A stretch of 64,000 bases of DNA from Symbiodinium natans (lineage: Eukaryota > Sar > Dinophyceae > Suessiales > Symbiodiniaceae). Position numbers and translations under genes: made by a program. Positions 35,661-46,345 of this stretch are shown in pieces. The stretch is from positions 410,506 through 474,505 of the forward strand of contig CAJNDS010002350.1 in NCBI GenBank assembly GCA_905221605.1, read 5' to 3'. How positions within the stretch are numbered: the stretch's first letter is position 1; every line of letters starts with the position of its first letter. The notes beneath the pieces were generated by a model. It saw only the letters and a list, made by a program, of their open reading frames with translations, did not search any database and was not told the origin of the DNA.

Positions 35661-36305
35661 TGCACATAGCGGAGCAGTGGACCTCAGGGTTTGCCAATGT
35701 TGCACGAATCCTCCCTTCCGCAAGGCAAGAGGAGACAGCAGGGTCAACAACAAGGGCCGAGGGCTCAAGCGCCTTGAAGTTGTACACCTCACCACATTCG
35801 CCGAGACTTTGACTTTGATTCGCAACGGGTCAGTGCATAGCAGAGGCTTGTGGACCCGCGTAGCGATGGTGAGCCGGCATAAATATACCTGGCAGCTTGT
35901 AGCTGCACTTGCGTAAGCAAGCCTCAAAAGTGTGAAACTACGAGGCTGGCATGCCGGTCCTAGGACCCAGCACATGCCTATGAGAGATTGGCCTTCCGGT
36001 CCGAAGACCCAGCAAAGGCACGACAGAAACACACAGAAACACAACCAGCATGTGGAAAATAGAGTAACATAGATGCGATGAAACGTCGGCCAGCTCTCCG
36101 GGATTGAAACACTACGTGTGAGAAGATGATGCAGCCGGGTATGTCGATAATCATAACAGCTAGGGAACCTACCGAGTCAACCTAGTAGGGAACAAGGGAA
36201 CTCGAGACCATGGGAGCTTTGCTGCATCGAAGTGGCTAATGGAGCAACTAGTTTGCTGCAGGAAGGGCATGTTCAAGGACAGACAGCAGGAACAAGAAAC
36301 CTAAT
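35661..36305. other. Gene-poor host sequence
   Basis: Host-like composition. Frames on both strands reach 140 codons but show no motif. Two GCCGGTCCTAGGACCCAGCA-like segments occur near 35950 and 35994. No RNA gene seen. Confidence 0.35.
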
Positions 36306-36484
36306 GTTCACAGCTAGTTCAAGCCACACTACCAAAGCCACTACCAAGCCCTAAAAAGTCCAGGCCAGAAAGCACCTACCATAAGCACACGCTCTCTCCT
36401 TTTTTGACTTTGCCGGAAATGCAGCTCAGAGTACGAAGCACAAAGCAAGCAATCGAATTGCGGTAAAGCTGAGTAGACAAAGCT
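36306..36484 (+). repeat. 179-bp direct repeat, copy 1
   Basis: Identical, as far as I can compare by eye, to 37121-37299. Begins GTTCACAGCTAGTTCAAGCC. Non-coding. Confidence 0.9.
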
Positions 36485-36994
36485 TACCACCACCGTGCAA
36501 GCGAACGAATTGTGTCAAAGCAGAGAACCTGAGTGAGCCATGACGATAAAACACAGGAGCAAAGCAGAACAGAGCTTGACCAAGGCAAGAAAAACAAGCT
36601 CGTGGATTCTCGTGAAACGAGGCTGGCTCCAATCGCTTAGAAGACGAGCACGCCTTTGGGTTGACTCGGCTGATAGCTCGCAAGCATGGAACATGTCCCA
36701 AAGCAAAAAGGAGCACAACAGCTAAAAGGTAGCAAAAAGAGCTAGCACAGCCGTTTAGAGAACGGGGCCCCTTTGGGCAGACCCGGCTGACAGCTTGCGA
36801 GTATGGGACATGTCTCAAAGTAGAAGCAAGTACTGCTGTGAAACGAGTGCAAGATGAGCAGCAAGCTCCGATTGTACAAAAGAAGTACTGCTGTGAAACG
36901 AGTGCAAGATGAGCAGCAAGCTCCGATTGTACAAAGGTCGCGAGACCCGTCCCAAATGAAGGAATGAATCTTCATAATGGGAGTGGTGGGTGGG
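36485..36994. repeat. Repeat-rich host segment with 55-bp tandem duplication
   Basis: A unit starting AAGTACTGCTGTGAAACGAG occurs at 36828 and again at 36883. Two older, diverged copies of a 60-bp segment containing CCTTTGGG...CGGCTGA...CATGTC lie at about 36645 and 36765. No gene supported. Confidence 0.7.
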
Positions 36995-37120
36995 ATCAAA
37001 AAGCGAAGCTACCAAGCGATGTAAGCAAGCTGCAAGAATTCGGTGTGTGGCTTGAACCAAAAGCAACCAAGTACGGTGATCTTTCACAACAGTAAACAGA
37101 CATGAGTAAACACATGAACC
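36995..37120 (+). repeat. 126-bp direct repeat, copy 1
   Basis: Matches 44323-44448 base for base by eye; begins ATCAAAAAGCGAAGCTACC. At the far copy the match stops exactly where the LINE-like element's 3' side begins. Confidence 0.9.
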
Positions 37121-37299
37121 GTTCACAGCTAGTTCAAGCCACACTACCAAAGCCACTACCAAGCCCTAAAAAGTCCAGGCCAGAAAGCACCTACCATAAG
37201 CACACGCTCTCTCCTTTTTTGACTTTGCCGGAAATGCAGCTCAGAGTACGAAGCACAAAGCAAGCAATCGAATTGCGGTAAAGCTGAGTAGACAAAGCT
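37121..37299 (+). repeat. 179-bp direct repeat, copy 2
   Basis: See 36306-36484. Here it directly follows the 126-bp repeat, so the two units form a compound block. Confidence 0.9.
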
Positions 37300-39737
37300 G
37301 ACCACCAATTTAACACTGGCAAAGTCAAAGCTCGCCCCGAACAGCCCAATTTTTAAAAGTGAGCGAAGACGTGCCAGGCATGCCCCCCAGTTGACTGGGT
37401 GGCTCAAGCGGAGTGTTGCAACGTAGCTTCCGCGACTCAAAGAACCAAGCGCAGAGCTAAAAACCAGAGCTGTTTCCCGAAAGCCGGTCCCTCGTAGGAG
37501 TCGTGAAAAGAAAAGGAGGGGCAGCCCACCATAAGAGCGGCGGATTATGCGCTATGAGGAAGAGAAAAACTGGTGGAGTAACCCGACTTAATGACGCCTA
37601 CGCTGCCGCCGGTATTTCTCCCTCCGTGCAGGCACCAAAGTCAGTCGACTGCCTAAGCACGTGAGACCTGCTCAATGAAATCACGAAGATCACAAAGGAG
37701 GATCTTGAAGCAAGAAGCATGTCTAAGGGCCGAATGTCAATGCCAATCGCACGGTATAAGCCCCGTGAAGCTAGCCCAGGAGCAGAAGCACGGAGTGCCA
37801 TGGTGCTGTTGTTGGGCACACAAACAAAAGAAAGTGCAGGTACAAAGGCTGTTTGAAAGCCTGCGTAACCAAGCACACCTGAAAGGAAGGCCCTGTGGAC
37901 TCGAGAAAGGAGGGGGTCACCCTCACGAGTTGCTTAGTGCTTCAGCTAGAGAAAACTCCTCCGACTCAGGCTCTGGGGACATCTCGGCCAAGTTGTGGAC
38001 AAAGTCCATCTCGCCTTCCAATTGTGCGAAAGTATTTGCCTGGCGGACGCAAAGGATCGATCCTTAGTCAAAGCATCCCAAAGCGGGCCAGCCGCGGCAT
38101 CGCGGATCTGATAGAAACGCGCGTCTGACATGGGCTCGTCCTGGGACGACATAATGGCAAAGCTCAGAGAAAAGTTGCACTATCCCGTTGGAGTGGGAGA
38201 CGCCACAAACAGTCTTGGACCCCAAAGGCTGGCGAGAGGGCACAGACGCAGGTGACCCCCCGCAGGGGCGCAGATGAAGCAGACTCTGAAAGTTAGACAG
38301 AACAAAAGTAGGCAAGCACAAATCCAACGATACGCACTGACAGCCTGGGGTGTAAAGATCGAAGAACTGGCCGAGTCGCGCACGGATGCACCGGGAAAAG
38401 CTCCAAAGACAAGCCGTCTCGGCGTCCGCAGGAGTGGCATAGGTCAAGACCTGCACAGGACGGAGATGTCCCTGAAAGGAGGGCTGACCTAACGAGCCGA
38501 AACCTTTGGGCCCGAGAAGTAGGAGATAAGAATCACAAGGACAAAGGTTCACATGAGTGTCCCCAATGTCGACATCTGAAGGAAGACATAACAAAAGCAC
38601 GGAGCTCTAGGGACCTGAAAGGACTCAGCAACACTGATGTGTGTCAGCATCTTGAGTCAGGGACGCCTGGCGGAAAGGTTCCAAGAGCCGGTGGGACCAA
38701 TGGCCTCGAAATGCACAAAAAAAGCCCACCACCAAGTGTAACTAGAGACTTATAAACCCCGTAAGGCACAAAGCCGACGCGAATCTGACGCTCAATTGCC
38801 GAGGAGTTGGAGTGCAGTTGCGGTATCAAAGAGACAAAAATCCCCGCAAGCACAGTGAAGAAAAGAGTGTCAGACTGCAATGAAGCAAGCACTCGTGAGG
38901 TCGAAGCAACCCCCAGGGCAGGAAAAAGGCAAACTCTAGGCGGTCGTATCGCACCTGGGGCAGACCAGGAGTCACGAAATCCTAATCGGCTGGTGTGTAA
39001 CTTGGATGACATGAAGCCACCATGAGACCTATAGATAGGTTTAACACTCCAGCACCGGTAACGAAAGGGAGATGCCCAAGGTTAAAGATGCGCGGAACAG
39101 GGGAGCATGCTGAAAAGCCTCTGAGCTGCTGACCCCAACGGACGGGGACCAGAACATCAGCCGGGCGATGTGGGAGGGCGGCTTCGGGAAAAGGACCCGC
39201 TAGAGCATGAAAATATTCATGCGACGTCGCACAGGGCAGCCCCATTAGGGAAAGAAAGTAGCTGCCCCGAATGCTATCCGTTATTATTTTGTCTCAAAAG
39301 CAAGCTCCAAACGAAAGCAGGGTGACCTGAAGTCACCATACACCTTCCAGGGAAAATGGACCTGGAAGGCGCAGCCCAGGCTGCTGTCAGGAACTGTTAC
39401 GCGGGCCGAAGCGAGGCAAGCCGAACAGCACACAGAGAGACAGCAAGCGGAGCGCAAAGAGAGGCTGGGCCGAGGGAAAGATTGGACACACTGAAAGCCG
39501 CGCCTGGAAACATGTGAGCAGGTTCCAAAGACAGACCTGGGAGCGAAAGCTGCATGAGAAAAGGCACAAGAATTTGGAGTGAAAGCAGCCCCAAAACCGC
39601 AGGCCCACTCGGATTTGCATCAGCGCGTTCTGAAGCCCCAAAGGCCAAAAACGGTCTATGTACAGCGCCCCGCCAGAATGAGCAAAGCCAAAGCAGAGGG
39701 CGCCAATGGAAAGACAAAGTGCTGGAGTGAGGGCTTT
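37300..39737. other. Gene-poor host sequence
   Basis: Frames of 90-180 codons exist on both strands, Cys/Ser/Leu-rich, without motifs or consistent neighbours. I cannot support any of them. Could hold exons of a spliced gene; no splice signals can be fixed by eye. Confidence 0.35.
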
Positions 39738-40538
39738 CTAGGGCTGCCCTTGTGCTCTCTTAAAAGCTTTGTAGCAGATGCCACAGCGGTGACGATGAGG
39801 TAAATCTTCGCGCGTAAGAACTACCCCGCAATGGCCAGCTCCGCAGTCCTGACATGTAGAGCGGCAGTGAATTTGCTGGACAATCACCGTTTCGTTGTGC
39901 TGGCTGAGTGGGAAGGCGTCCGACCCCATGCCAGTGGAAAAAGGAGGGACAGTGTTTAAAGGAGGCGCCGGTGGTGGCTGGGGACGGTCGGACTGTGATA
40001 CCCAAAGCCAAAGCCATTGGCCGATGTTCCATCCATGGCCCGCTTCCCTGGCGCGCTGAATCAAAGTATCAAAGGCCGAGTCCTGCTCCATCCAAAAGCG
40101 AAGCCAGTCGTCCTCCTTCCAACCACTGGTGCCATCGAGGGAAGCGGCCTCGTCCAACCATACATGTGCACGAAGAAGGTCAGCGGGGGCCAGACCAAGG
40201 GAACGGTGGCCATTAGGAAAATGCGGCCATTGGCCATCGAAAGCAGTACGCGCCGGCGTGGTCTGAGAAGCTGACGTGCTCGGGTTCGAAGCGGCCTTCT
40301 CCATCTCCTCAACCCAATGGAAAGCCCAATCAGCAGAGCCGAAGCCAAAGACAGTATCCATTTTTTCAGCAGCCTCTGTTAAAGGAGTGAACGCTGGAGA
40401 GGACGAAAGCCAATGCCACAGCCATTGCGCCGGTGAAAAGCCACTAGTCGCCGGCATGTGGCGCGCGTCTTCCAGCCAAGATACCGCCTTGTTTACCTCC
40501 GTATCCGCAAGGCCCAGGAAAATGTCGACATTTGCCAT
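39738..40538 (-). CDS. Tandem Trp-repeat protein with C-terminal Cys/His motif
   Basis: 266 residues. An in-frame TAG lies three codons upstream of the ATG, so the start is firm unless spliced. Two tandem units of about 75 residues share the same pattern: LGLA...WL-(acidic)-A...TSG(F/W)...WL..W...AF..L...A...W...WV (first from about residue 8, second from about 118). After a Pro-rich linker comes a Cys/His cluster, CQDCGAGHCGVVL...HRHRCGICYKAF. No family is recognised. Repeat symmetry and Trp spacing make it a credible protein. Probably a host or decayed mobile-element gene. Confidence 0.6.
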   Translation of the reverse strand: MANVDIFLGLADTEVNKAVSWLEDARHMPATSGFSPAQWLWHWLSSSPAFTPLTEAAEKMDTVFGFGSADWAFHWVEEMEKAASNPSTSASQTTPARTAFDGQWPHFPNGHRSLGLAPADLLRAHVWLDEAASLDGTSGWKEDDWLRFWMEQDSAFDTLIQRAREAGHGWNIGQWLWLWVSQSDRPQPPPAPPLNTVPPFSTGMGSDAFPLSQHNETVIVQQIHCRSTCQDCGAGHCGVVLTREDLPHRHRCGICYKAFKRAQGQP

Positions 40539-42463
40539 TGCCAGCTAAAAAGCAAAGATGGGCAGGGCCACCAAGGCAAGAGACAACTTTCGTGTCAAAG
40601 TTGGAAAGCTAAAACGAGGATCAAAGCTCTGACGCAAAGCGCAAACGAGAATGAAGAAGCTCTGGATGCAAAAAAGAAGCACTGATTTGCTGTGTAGTTG
40701 TTACACACGAAGCTCACAAGCGACGCTCAATGGCATTTCAGATTGTCTGAGTGCGAGGCCCGGGGAAAGGCGCTGCAATCCCAATCTACCCCCCCGTAGG
40801 GTAAGGGTGAAGAGCCGGGCCGAAGCGAGTAAGCACTGAAGCTCCGATGCAAGCACCGACATGAGTGCAAAATAAAGAAAGCCAAAGCAAAGCGACCTCC
40901 TTTCTGAGGCTCGCAGCAGAGCAAAGATTCGCGTTCAAAACGGGGAGCGGCCACTGCCAAACCAGACCTGACCCGATATCAAGGGCAAGATGAAAATTTC
41001 CCAGAGGGCCTGGAGATGTTCCTCCTGCACAGGTTAACAAGCAGTCCTTATGAGGGATTAGGGCTTAAGGGTTAAAAGTTTTGAAATCAATGCCCCCTTT
41101 TTATTGCGCCCAGCCGGCGACCAAAAGGGAAAGAACGCGGGAATGGTTAAAGCTATGGACTTGCATACGGGAGACATGCCCGAATAAAGAATGCCGATTA
41201 ATGCGATAGAAACCTCTCCAAAGAGAGCCTCCTTGTGGCTGAAGCAATGCGAAGTTCCACGGGCTGAAGTGAAGGCTGTAAAATGCCATACAGGAACGGG
41301 ATTGCGCTCCAGGGCAACAGCAGGGCTTCCGAAGGATTGTATGGTATTGACAAAGCTGAGCGCTGGGCTTGATGTAGGCGGTCTGGAAGGATCCCTCAGG
41401 CGAACAGGCCCAAAACCCCTAGGCCAGACCCGAATTGTCAACCGAAACGTCCGCTGGAGGTTGACGGAGCCAAGAAGGCTAACAACCGAAACTGTAGAGA
41501 CGTCTCGCCCTGAAGTCAATGACGTTCGCGAGACCCTGGGTGTCAGTTTTGCATGAGTAGCTCCGGTGACGGTGTGCGACACCCGAAAGAAAAACACAAA
41601 AGATAAAAGGCCTCCACCCCCCTTTTTAGGTCGGGAAGGCCGGTAAGGCACCGATGTGTGTCAGGAAAGCAACAAGCCAAGCTCAAAGCAAGACGGGGTC
41701 GGCCTCCCAGGGCTTCCGGAGCAGGAACAGCGGAAAGGCGTGGCCTGCTCTCAGCTACAAAAATAGAAACTGACAAGAGTCAGAACGCCAAAGGCCTACA
41801 GCCACGAAGAAGCAAGGAAGGGACCTGATGGTTCCAAAAATTGGAAAAGGCGACAAAGCAAAGAAATAAACTCGCGATAAATGCACAAGAGCAATAGGCA
41901 TTAGGAGGCAAAGATGTCTCCAAGCCTAAGACGCTCTGACGCTCGGAAAGTATGCTCAGCAGGCAGACGCTCTGAGTGCAAGGCAGAAAAGAGATAATCT
42001 TCCAGAACCCCCTCGGGGCCTGAGCGAAAGCTAATGATGCCGGCTCTGAGAGGCAAGTTATTGAACTGCAAAGAAAAGACACACCAAAATTGGAAGCCCC
42101 GATCATGCAAAGCACTCTAGAAGAGCATCAAAGAGCGAAGCCTGTCGTGGTGCGCGCGCACACCGCTCGAAGAAGTTGAAATGAGAGCGAGAACGGCACC
42201 TGAGCTCAATGGAAAATGTCAAAAAGAAATGGCGAAGCGAAGGAAGGGCATGGCACTGGTCCCTTACCACAGAACAAAGTGACTTTTGCACAACAGGCAG
42301 GGTCGAGCGCAGGCAAAAGGTCAGCCAAAAGCGACAGGCTGAGCTGAGGGTGAAACGACTCCCCGATTCAAGCGCATACTGCCAAGAGGCATGAAGGTTG
42401 GCTGCGGGACTTCTCAAGCCAGAGGAAAAGTGCCAATGGTGCTCTCGGGATAAAAGCCAGAAA
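40539..42463. other. Gene-poor host sequence
   Basis: No supported gene. Several 60-200-codon frames overlap on both strands with no motif. AAAGC/CAAAGC words are frequent, as across this whole 36-44 kb region. Confidence 0.35.
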
Positions 42464-42958
42464 TTAGCTGGGCTGATCATCGGTGGCTTCGTCCTCCAGT
42501 ACAGCAGGTGTGGTAGGAGACCCAGGAGAAGCTGTAGTCGGTGGAGCCCCCGTACTCTTCGGTGCTGCTGGAGGTGGAGCAAGACCAATGAAAGAAGCCG
42601 TCGCCAATGGAAGGGTCGGAGTAGAAGGGTGAGGAACCGCATAGACCCCAAAAGGCAACTGCAAAGTGGCAAAGCCATCAACGTATATGAAGGGCAAAGT
42701 GACAGCAGCCGGTCTTGGGGGCGGAGGGCCTGAGGGTCCCGCAGACCCAGGAGCTCCAATTGCAAGGGCAGCCAAGCCAAAGGAAGATCCCGGCGTGGTC
42801 GCTGTGGAATGCGTCAGCGCAGTGGAGGGACCAGATGGGCCAGAAGGAATGTCCGGGGCCCCTGCAAAGCTGGAGGAGGGACGAGGTGTGGTACCCGAGG
42901 ACGGCTCACCATCTGCGGACCTGGCTCGACGGCTCTCCATCCCACGACGCAAAGCCAA
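42464..42958 (-). CDS. Possible Pro/Ala/Ser-rich protein
   Basis: 164 codons, Pro/Ser/Ala/Thr-rich with a less biased stretch (VTLPFIYVDGFATLQLPFGVYAVP). The opposite strand is also open (42666-43217) with Gly/Pro/Glu bias, so either may be a shadow of the other. I favour the minus strand for its hydrophobic pattern and its agreement with the neighbouring gene. No function proposed. Confidence 0.3.
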   Translation of the reverse strand: MALRRGMESRRARSADGEPSSGTTPRPSSSFAGAPDIPSGPSGPSTALTHSTATTPGSSFGLAALAIGAPGSAGPSGPPPPRPAAVTLPFIYVDGFATLQLPFGVYAVPHPSTPTLPLATASFIGLAPPPAAPKSTGAPPTTASPGSPTTPAVLEDEATDDQPS

Positions 42959-43983
42959 AGCAGTTCAGGGCGTGGATGACACAGAACCCGCCTTGGATCT
43001 GACCAGCGTGCTATCCCCTGTAGGGGGGGGAGGACCGCCCGGCGGGGACGGGACTTCTTCCGTTTCCGAGCTCGCATCCCGTGAGCGGGGTTTTGGCGTA
43101 GGCAAACCAGCAAAGCGGCCCCGCCTCAAAATGGGGTTTCGCGGCTGGTCGTTTGTGCCCCGGCATCACCAGGCGGAAGAACGAAAAGAGAAAGGGGAGT
43201 TACAAAAGGAATGCTAGGATGCAAGAGCCAGGTAGGCGACCTCTTGAGAGGAGGCTGCAGTCCACACACAGAATGACGTGCGCTGGTGCTCCAAAGGGGA
43301 AGGACAGACGAAGCAAGAAGCAAGAACCAATAACTTGAGCCCCCTGCCATGCCAGCAAGACCAGAATGTCGGAGGAGCGGGTGGCAAAAACAAGGTGCTC
43401 AACACCTGCAGTTGCGTACCAAAGGAAATGCACAGACCAAGTAAAGCTGCTAGCGGAAGTGCAGGGAAAACGGCAGCCTGTCCAAGCATGGCCTGAGAAG
43501 CCCGGACAGTGTCCTGCAGAAACAGGCGAAACCAGAACGTGTACTGTCGCCGACGCAGACATAGCTCAAAGGCCGCAAGACAGCGAGCTCAAAACCAGCC
43601 GGCCTAACGGGGGAAGTCGGCCATGCCCAAGAAAGGTCAAAAGAAATGCAACAGCGGACACCACTGAGCTTGAGTTGCAGGAACCGATGCAACAATAAAC
43701 AACAAAACGCAGGTCAATGCATCATGTGCTCACTCTGACCGCAGCTGGTTAACAAACGGGCTTTTGCACGGCGCATCATGTAACTGAAAAATTGCAAAGC
43801 AAGTCGCCATGGGATGAAAAGCAGAAGGAAGTCCCGTGCAAGATGTCCAAAGGATACCTCCAGAGGAACAGAGCCTGGCATGAAAGTGCACGAACGCTGA
43901 GCGGACGCCCAGAGGCAGGAGCTTCCGAGCACCCTGCGGAAGAACATGTGCACCTAAAGGCGTAGAAAGGCAAAAGGGGGCCA
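42959..43983. other. Gene-poor host sequence
   Basis: Only short overlapping frames; nothing recognised. Confidence 0.35.
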
Positions 43984-44202
43984 TCACGGCCTAACCATCC
44001 TCCAAGCACGAAAGGCACGAGACAAGGTCGCCTGGGCCTCAAGGTGCTCCAAACGCACTGAAAGCATTGAACACCAGCGCAAAAGTAAAGCCAATGTACG
44101 TCCGTGTGCGAGGTGCTCTCTTTGCAAGAAACTCAAGCTGCTGGTGCTGGTATCGCTGGAAGAAGCGTTGCCAGGCGAGGCCACTTCAAGGGCCTGTTCC
44201 AT
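43984..44202 (-). CDS. Possible small Leu-rich helical protein or exon
   Basis: 72 codons: Ser-rich start, then FLQREHLAHGRTLALLLRWCSMLSVRLEHLEAQ, an amphipathic Leu/His/Glu helix of coiled-coil type. Could be a small gene or one exon. No match recognised. Confidence 0.3.
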   Translation of the reverse strand: MEQALEVASPGNASSSDTSTSSLSFLQREHLAHGRTLALLLRWCSMLSVRLEHLEAQATLSRAFRAWRMVRP

Positions 44203-44322
44203 CTGGCAGCTGATCGCAGCTGCCGTGCACGAGGCCTAGTGCCAAATCTGTAGCTTACAAGTTCTCTGGACAAAGCTAGTCAGTATTAAGCAATGCAAAG
44301 CTACCCAGCGATATAAAGCAAC

Positions 44323-44448
44323 ATCAAAAAGCGAAGCTACCAAGCGATGTAAGCAAGCTGCAAGAATTCGGTGTGTGGCTTGAACCAAAAGCAACCAAGT
44401 ACGGTGATCTTTCACAACAGTAAACAGACATGAGTAAACACATGAACC
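44323..44448 (+). repeat. 126-bp direct repeat, copy 2
   Basis: See 36995-37120. Confidence 0.9.
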
Positions 44449-44588
44449 ACAATCAGCACCATACGAGCATGCCCTTCATCGATCTGTGATTTTACAAATG
44501 ATCACCTATAATCGAGGGCAGCGGGCGAGTGTCGGCAAAAACAAAGTAGATAAAAAGGTACAGGCGCATAACCATATGATAGAAAAGA
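44449..44588 (-). other. Probable 3' untranslated region of the LINE
   Basis: 140 bases between the protease stop and the host repeat, with no further ORF. Confidence 0.35.
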
Positions 44589-45367
44589 TCAGTCACCCAC
44601 TAGTGCAAGGAGATAAAAATTCCGCATTAGGACCTCAGCCTCATTTGAGGAGAGTTCAGCCACGCTCACACCATCTTCAGAAATATATCTGCGAATGTCA
44701 CCATTGCACCCGGATTGAAATTCATGAAAGAAGGCACGATAATGACCAGATTGCGGACTGTTGCCCAGATGGTATACCCCAGACACAACACGATAGGACT
44801 GCAGGGCTTTCCGATCATCCACCAAGGTTGGTATGAGAAGACTGTCAGGGATCTTGAGACGAACATTGTTCTTCCTGATCCGGCCATGCTGAAGGGAGAA
44901 CGCATGACTTGTAAGAAAAGAATCCTTGGTGGGTGTATCAGAAATTGCAACCCTTCTGTCGTCTGATGCCATTCCTGTATCATGGCGGGAAGGCTGCGGT
45001 GGCGACCAATATGAAGCATAATTGGCGCGGAGGTGAGATCAATCACATCCACCAGAGCGGAGGTCGGGTCGTATGAGTGTATCGAACCTCCCAGTCCTGG
45101 AATCGTGACATATTCCAGGAGGAACATAAGAAATTCAACCACATCCTGTTGTGTACCCGGTCTGCCCCATACGGCCAAGAGCCTCGACCAGTCCTCTACA
45201 TCACATAACCTGCCATCTGTCTCTGCAACCTGCTGCTGAACTGTAAGCAGAAGTCCCCCCATCGATTCATGAAAATGTCGGCTGAGCCACCATATACACA
45301 GAAGTAGTGCATTCTGATAGCATGAATTGCCAGTGTTTTGCAGAATGGGGAGGGCAGCTGCAGTCAT
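44589..45367 (-). CDS. USP-type ubiquitin-specific protease encoded by the LINE (one frameshift)
   Basis: Starts MTAAALPILQN with ATG overlapping the previous stop (TGATG). LQNTGNSCYQNALLLC is the USP Cys box; GTQQDVVEFLMFLLEYV is the Gln-rich box that follows it in the family. A one-base frame change near 44970 moves to the phase carrying YRVVSGVYHLGNSPQSGHYRA (His box) and YISEDGVSVAEL...NFYLLAL (acidic residue and final strands). About 258 codons, compact for a USP. Expected activity: removal of ubiquitin or a ubiquitin-like tag. Finding it as the last ORF of a retrotransposon is unusual. The frame change may be mutation or sequencing error. Confidence 0.75.
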
Positions 45368-45971
45368 CAGGCGTTGTCTGGGAGGAGCTCCATGACTCGG
45401 TTCGCCAGGGGGTTCCGTTGAAGGCGATCCCTTCGGAACCGTCCAAGTACCATCTTCCACACCGATAGGTCGCATATGTCCCGAAGATGGCGGTGAAGGT
45501 CTTGCTCCGATTCACCCACGGTTCCGATCTCGAGGAACAGAGCACCTGGTCGCCCTCCATGTTGGATGTCAGCTTCCGGCTGGGCTGACAGCGTAGAACC
45601 GTCTCCCCCGTCAGAAGGCCTATCGCACTCTGGATTTTCCTTTGCCACCGCTCCAATTTCATTGGTTCCCGATCCTGGTTGCGGTATTCCTGTCGACTGT
45701 CGGGATCCCATTGTAAGTAGGGCCAACACAGATCGTTGTCTTGGTCCCTGACCAGCAACTGTGCCTGGATGGCAGATTTCACCGCGTCGTCGTTCTTCAT
45801 CAGGATGTCCACGCGAGATTGCAGTTCTTGAAGCACGAGGGAGATCAAAATCACCCGTTTTGGGGATTTGGCTTGCCCCAATTCCTTCTGCGTCTCGAAC
45901 ATCTGCGACGCCGCATACAGGGGGGATACGAGCGATTGGAGCTCCCCTGCTGATTTGATTTGCAAAAACAT
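45367..45971 (-). CDS. LINE ORF before the protease, unknown (one frameshift)
   Basis: Starts MFLQIKSAGEL with its ATG overlapping the previous TGA (TGATG). The first 120 or so residues are helical (VILISLVLQELQSRVDILMKNDDAVKSAI; MKLERWQRKIQSAIGLLTGE). Near a C5 run at about 45600 sense seems to pass to another phase, which ends RVMELLPDNA with TGA overlapping the protease ATG. No domain recognised. Confidence 0.5.
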
Positions 45972-46345
45972 CAGGCTTGATTGAGTCTTTGCGCTGCCAG
46001 TGCATCTTCGTGTCGAATCGATAGTCTCGCTATAGTGTGCACCAGATTGGTGAGCTGAGATTGCGATGACTGGGAGGCTCCTGCAGTGGTCTTGGCCTTG
46101 CCCTTGCCCCGTCCCGGTCCCTTCTTCTGAAGTTTCGACGCTGCTTCCGTGGCCAGCATTGGCGCCGTCTCTTGCGCCACCTCCTTTCGTTTGGAGCCTG
46201 TCGTGGGTTCCATCTCCATCCCTGTGGCCGTCGATGGAGGACTCTGTTCGGATTGTTGGATCATCTTGGCTCCGAGACCCTGGAATGCCTTGGAATAGGT
46301 AGACAGTTCGCTGCTGGTCGGGGGCTGAAATTGCAGCTCTGTCAT
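45971..46345 (-). CDS. LINE small basic ORF
   Basis: 124 residues, MTELQFQPPTS at the start. Gln/Pro/Ser/Thr-rich, with a KKGPGRGKGKAK basic patch and a final helix (LTNLVHTIARLSIRHEDALAAQRL). Its TGA overlaps the next ATG. It overlaps the open endonuclease-RT phase but looks more protein-like there. Perhaps an RNA-binding accessory. Confidence 0.5.
   Translation of the reverse strand: MTELQFQPPTSSELSTYSKAFQGLGAKMIQQSEQSPPSTATGMEMEPTTGSKRKEVAQETAPMLATEAASKLQKKGPGRGKGKAKTTAGASQSSQSQLTNLVHTIARLSIRHEDALAAQRLNQA

Noticed and set aside
42666-43217. Plus-strand Gly/Pro-rich 183-codon frame
   Set aside because: Overlaps a more protein-like minus-strand frame; composition bias alone keeps both open.
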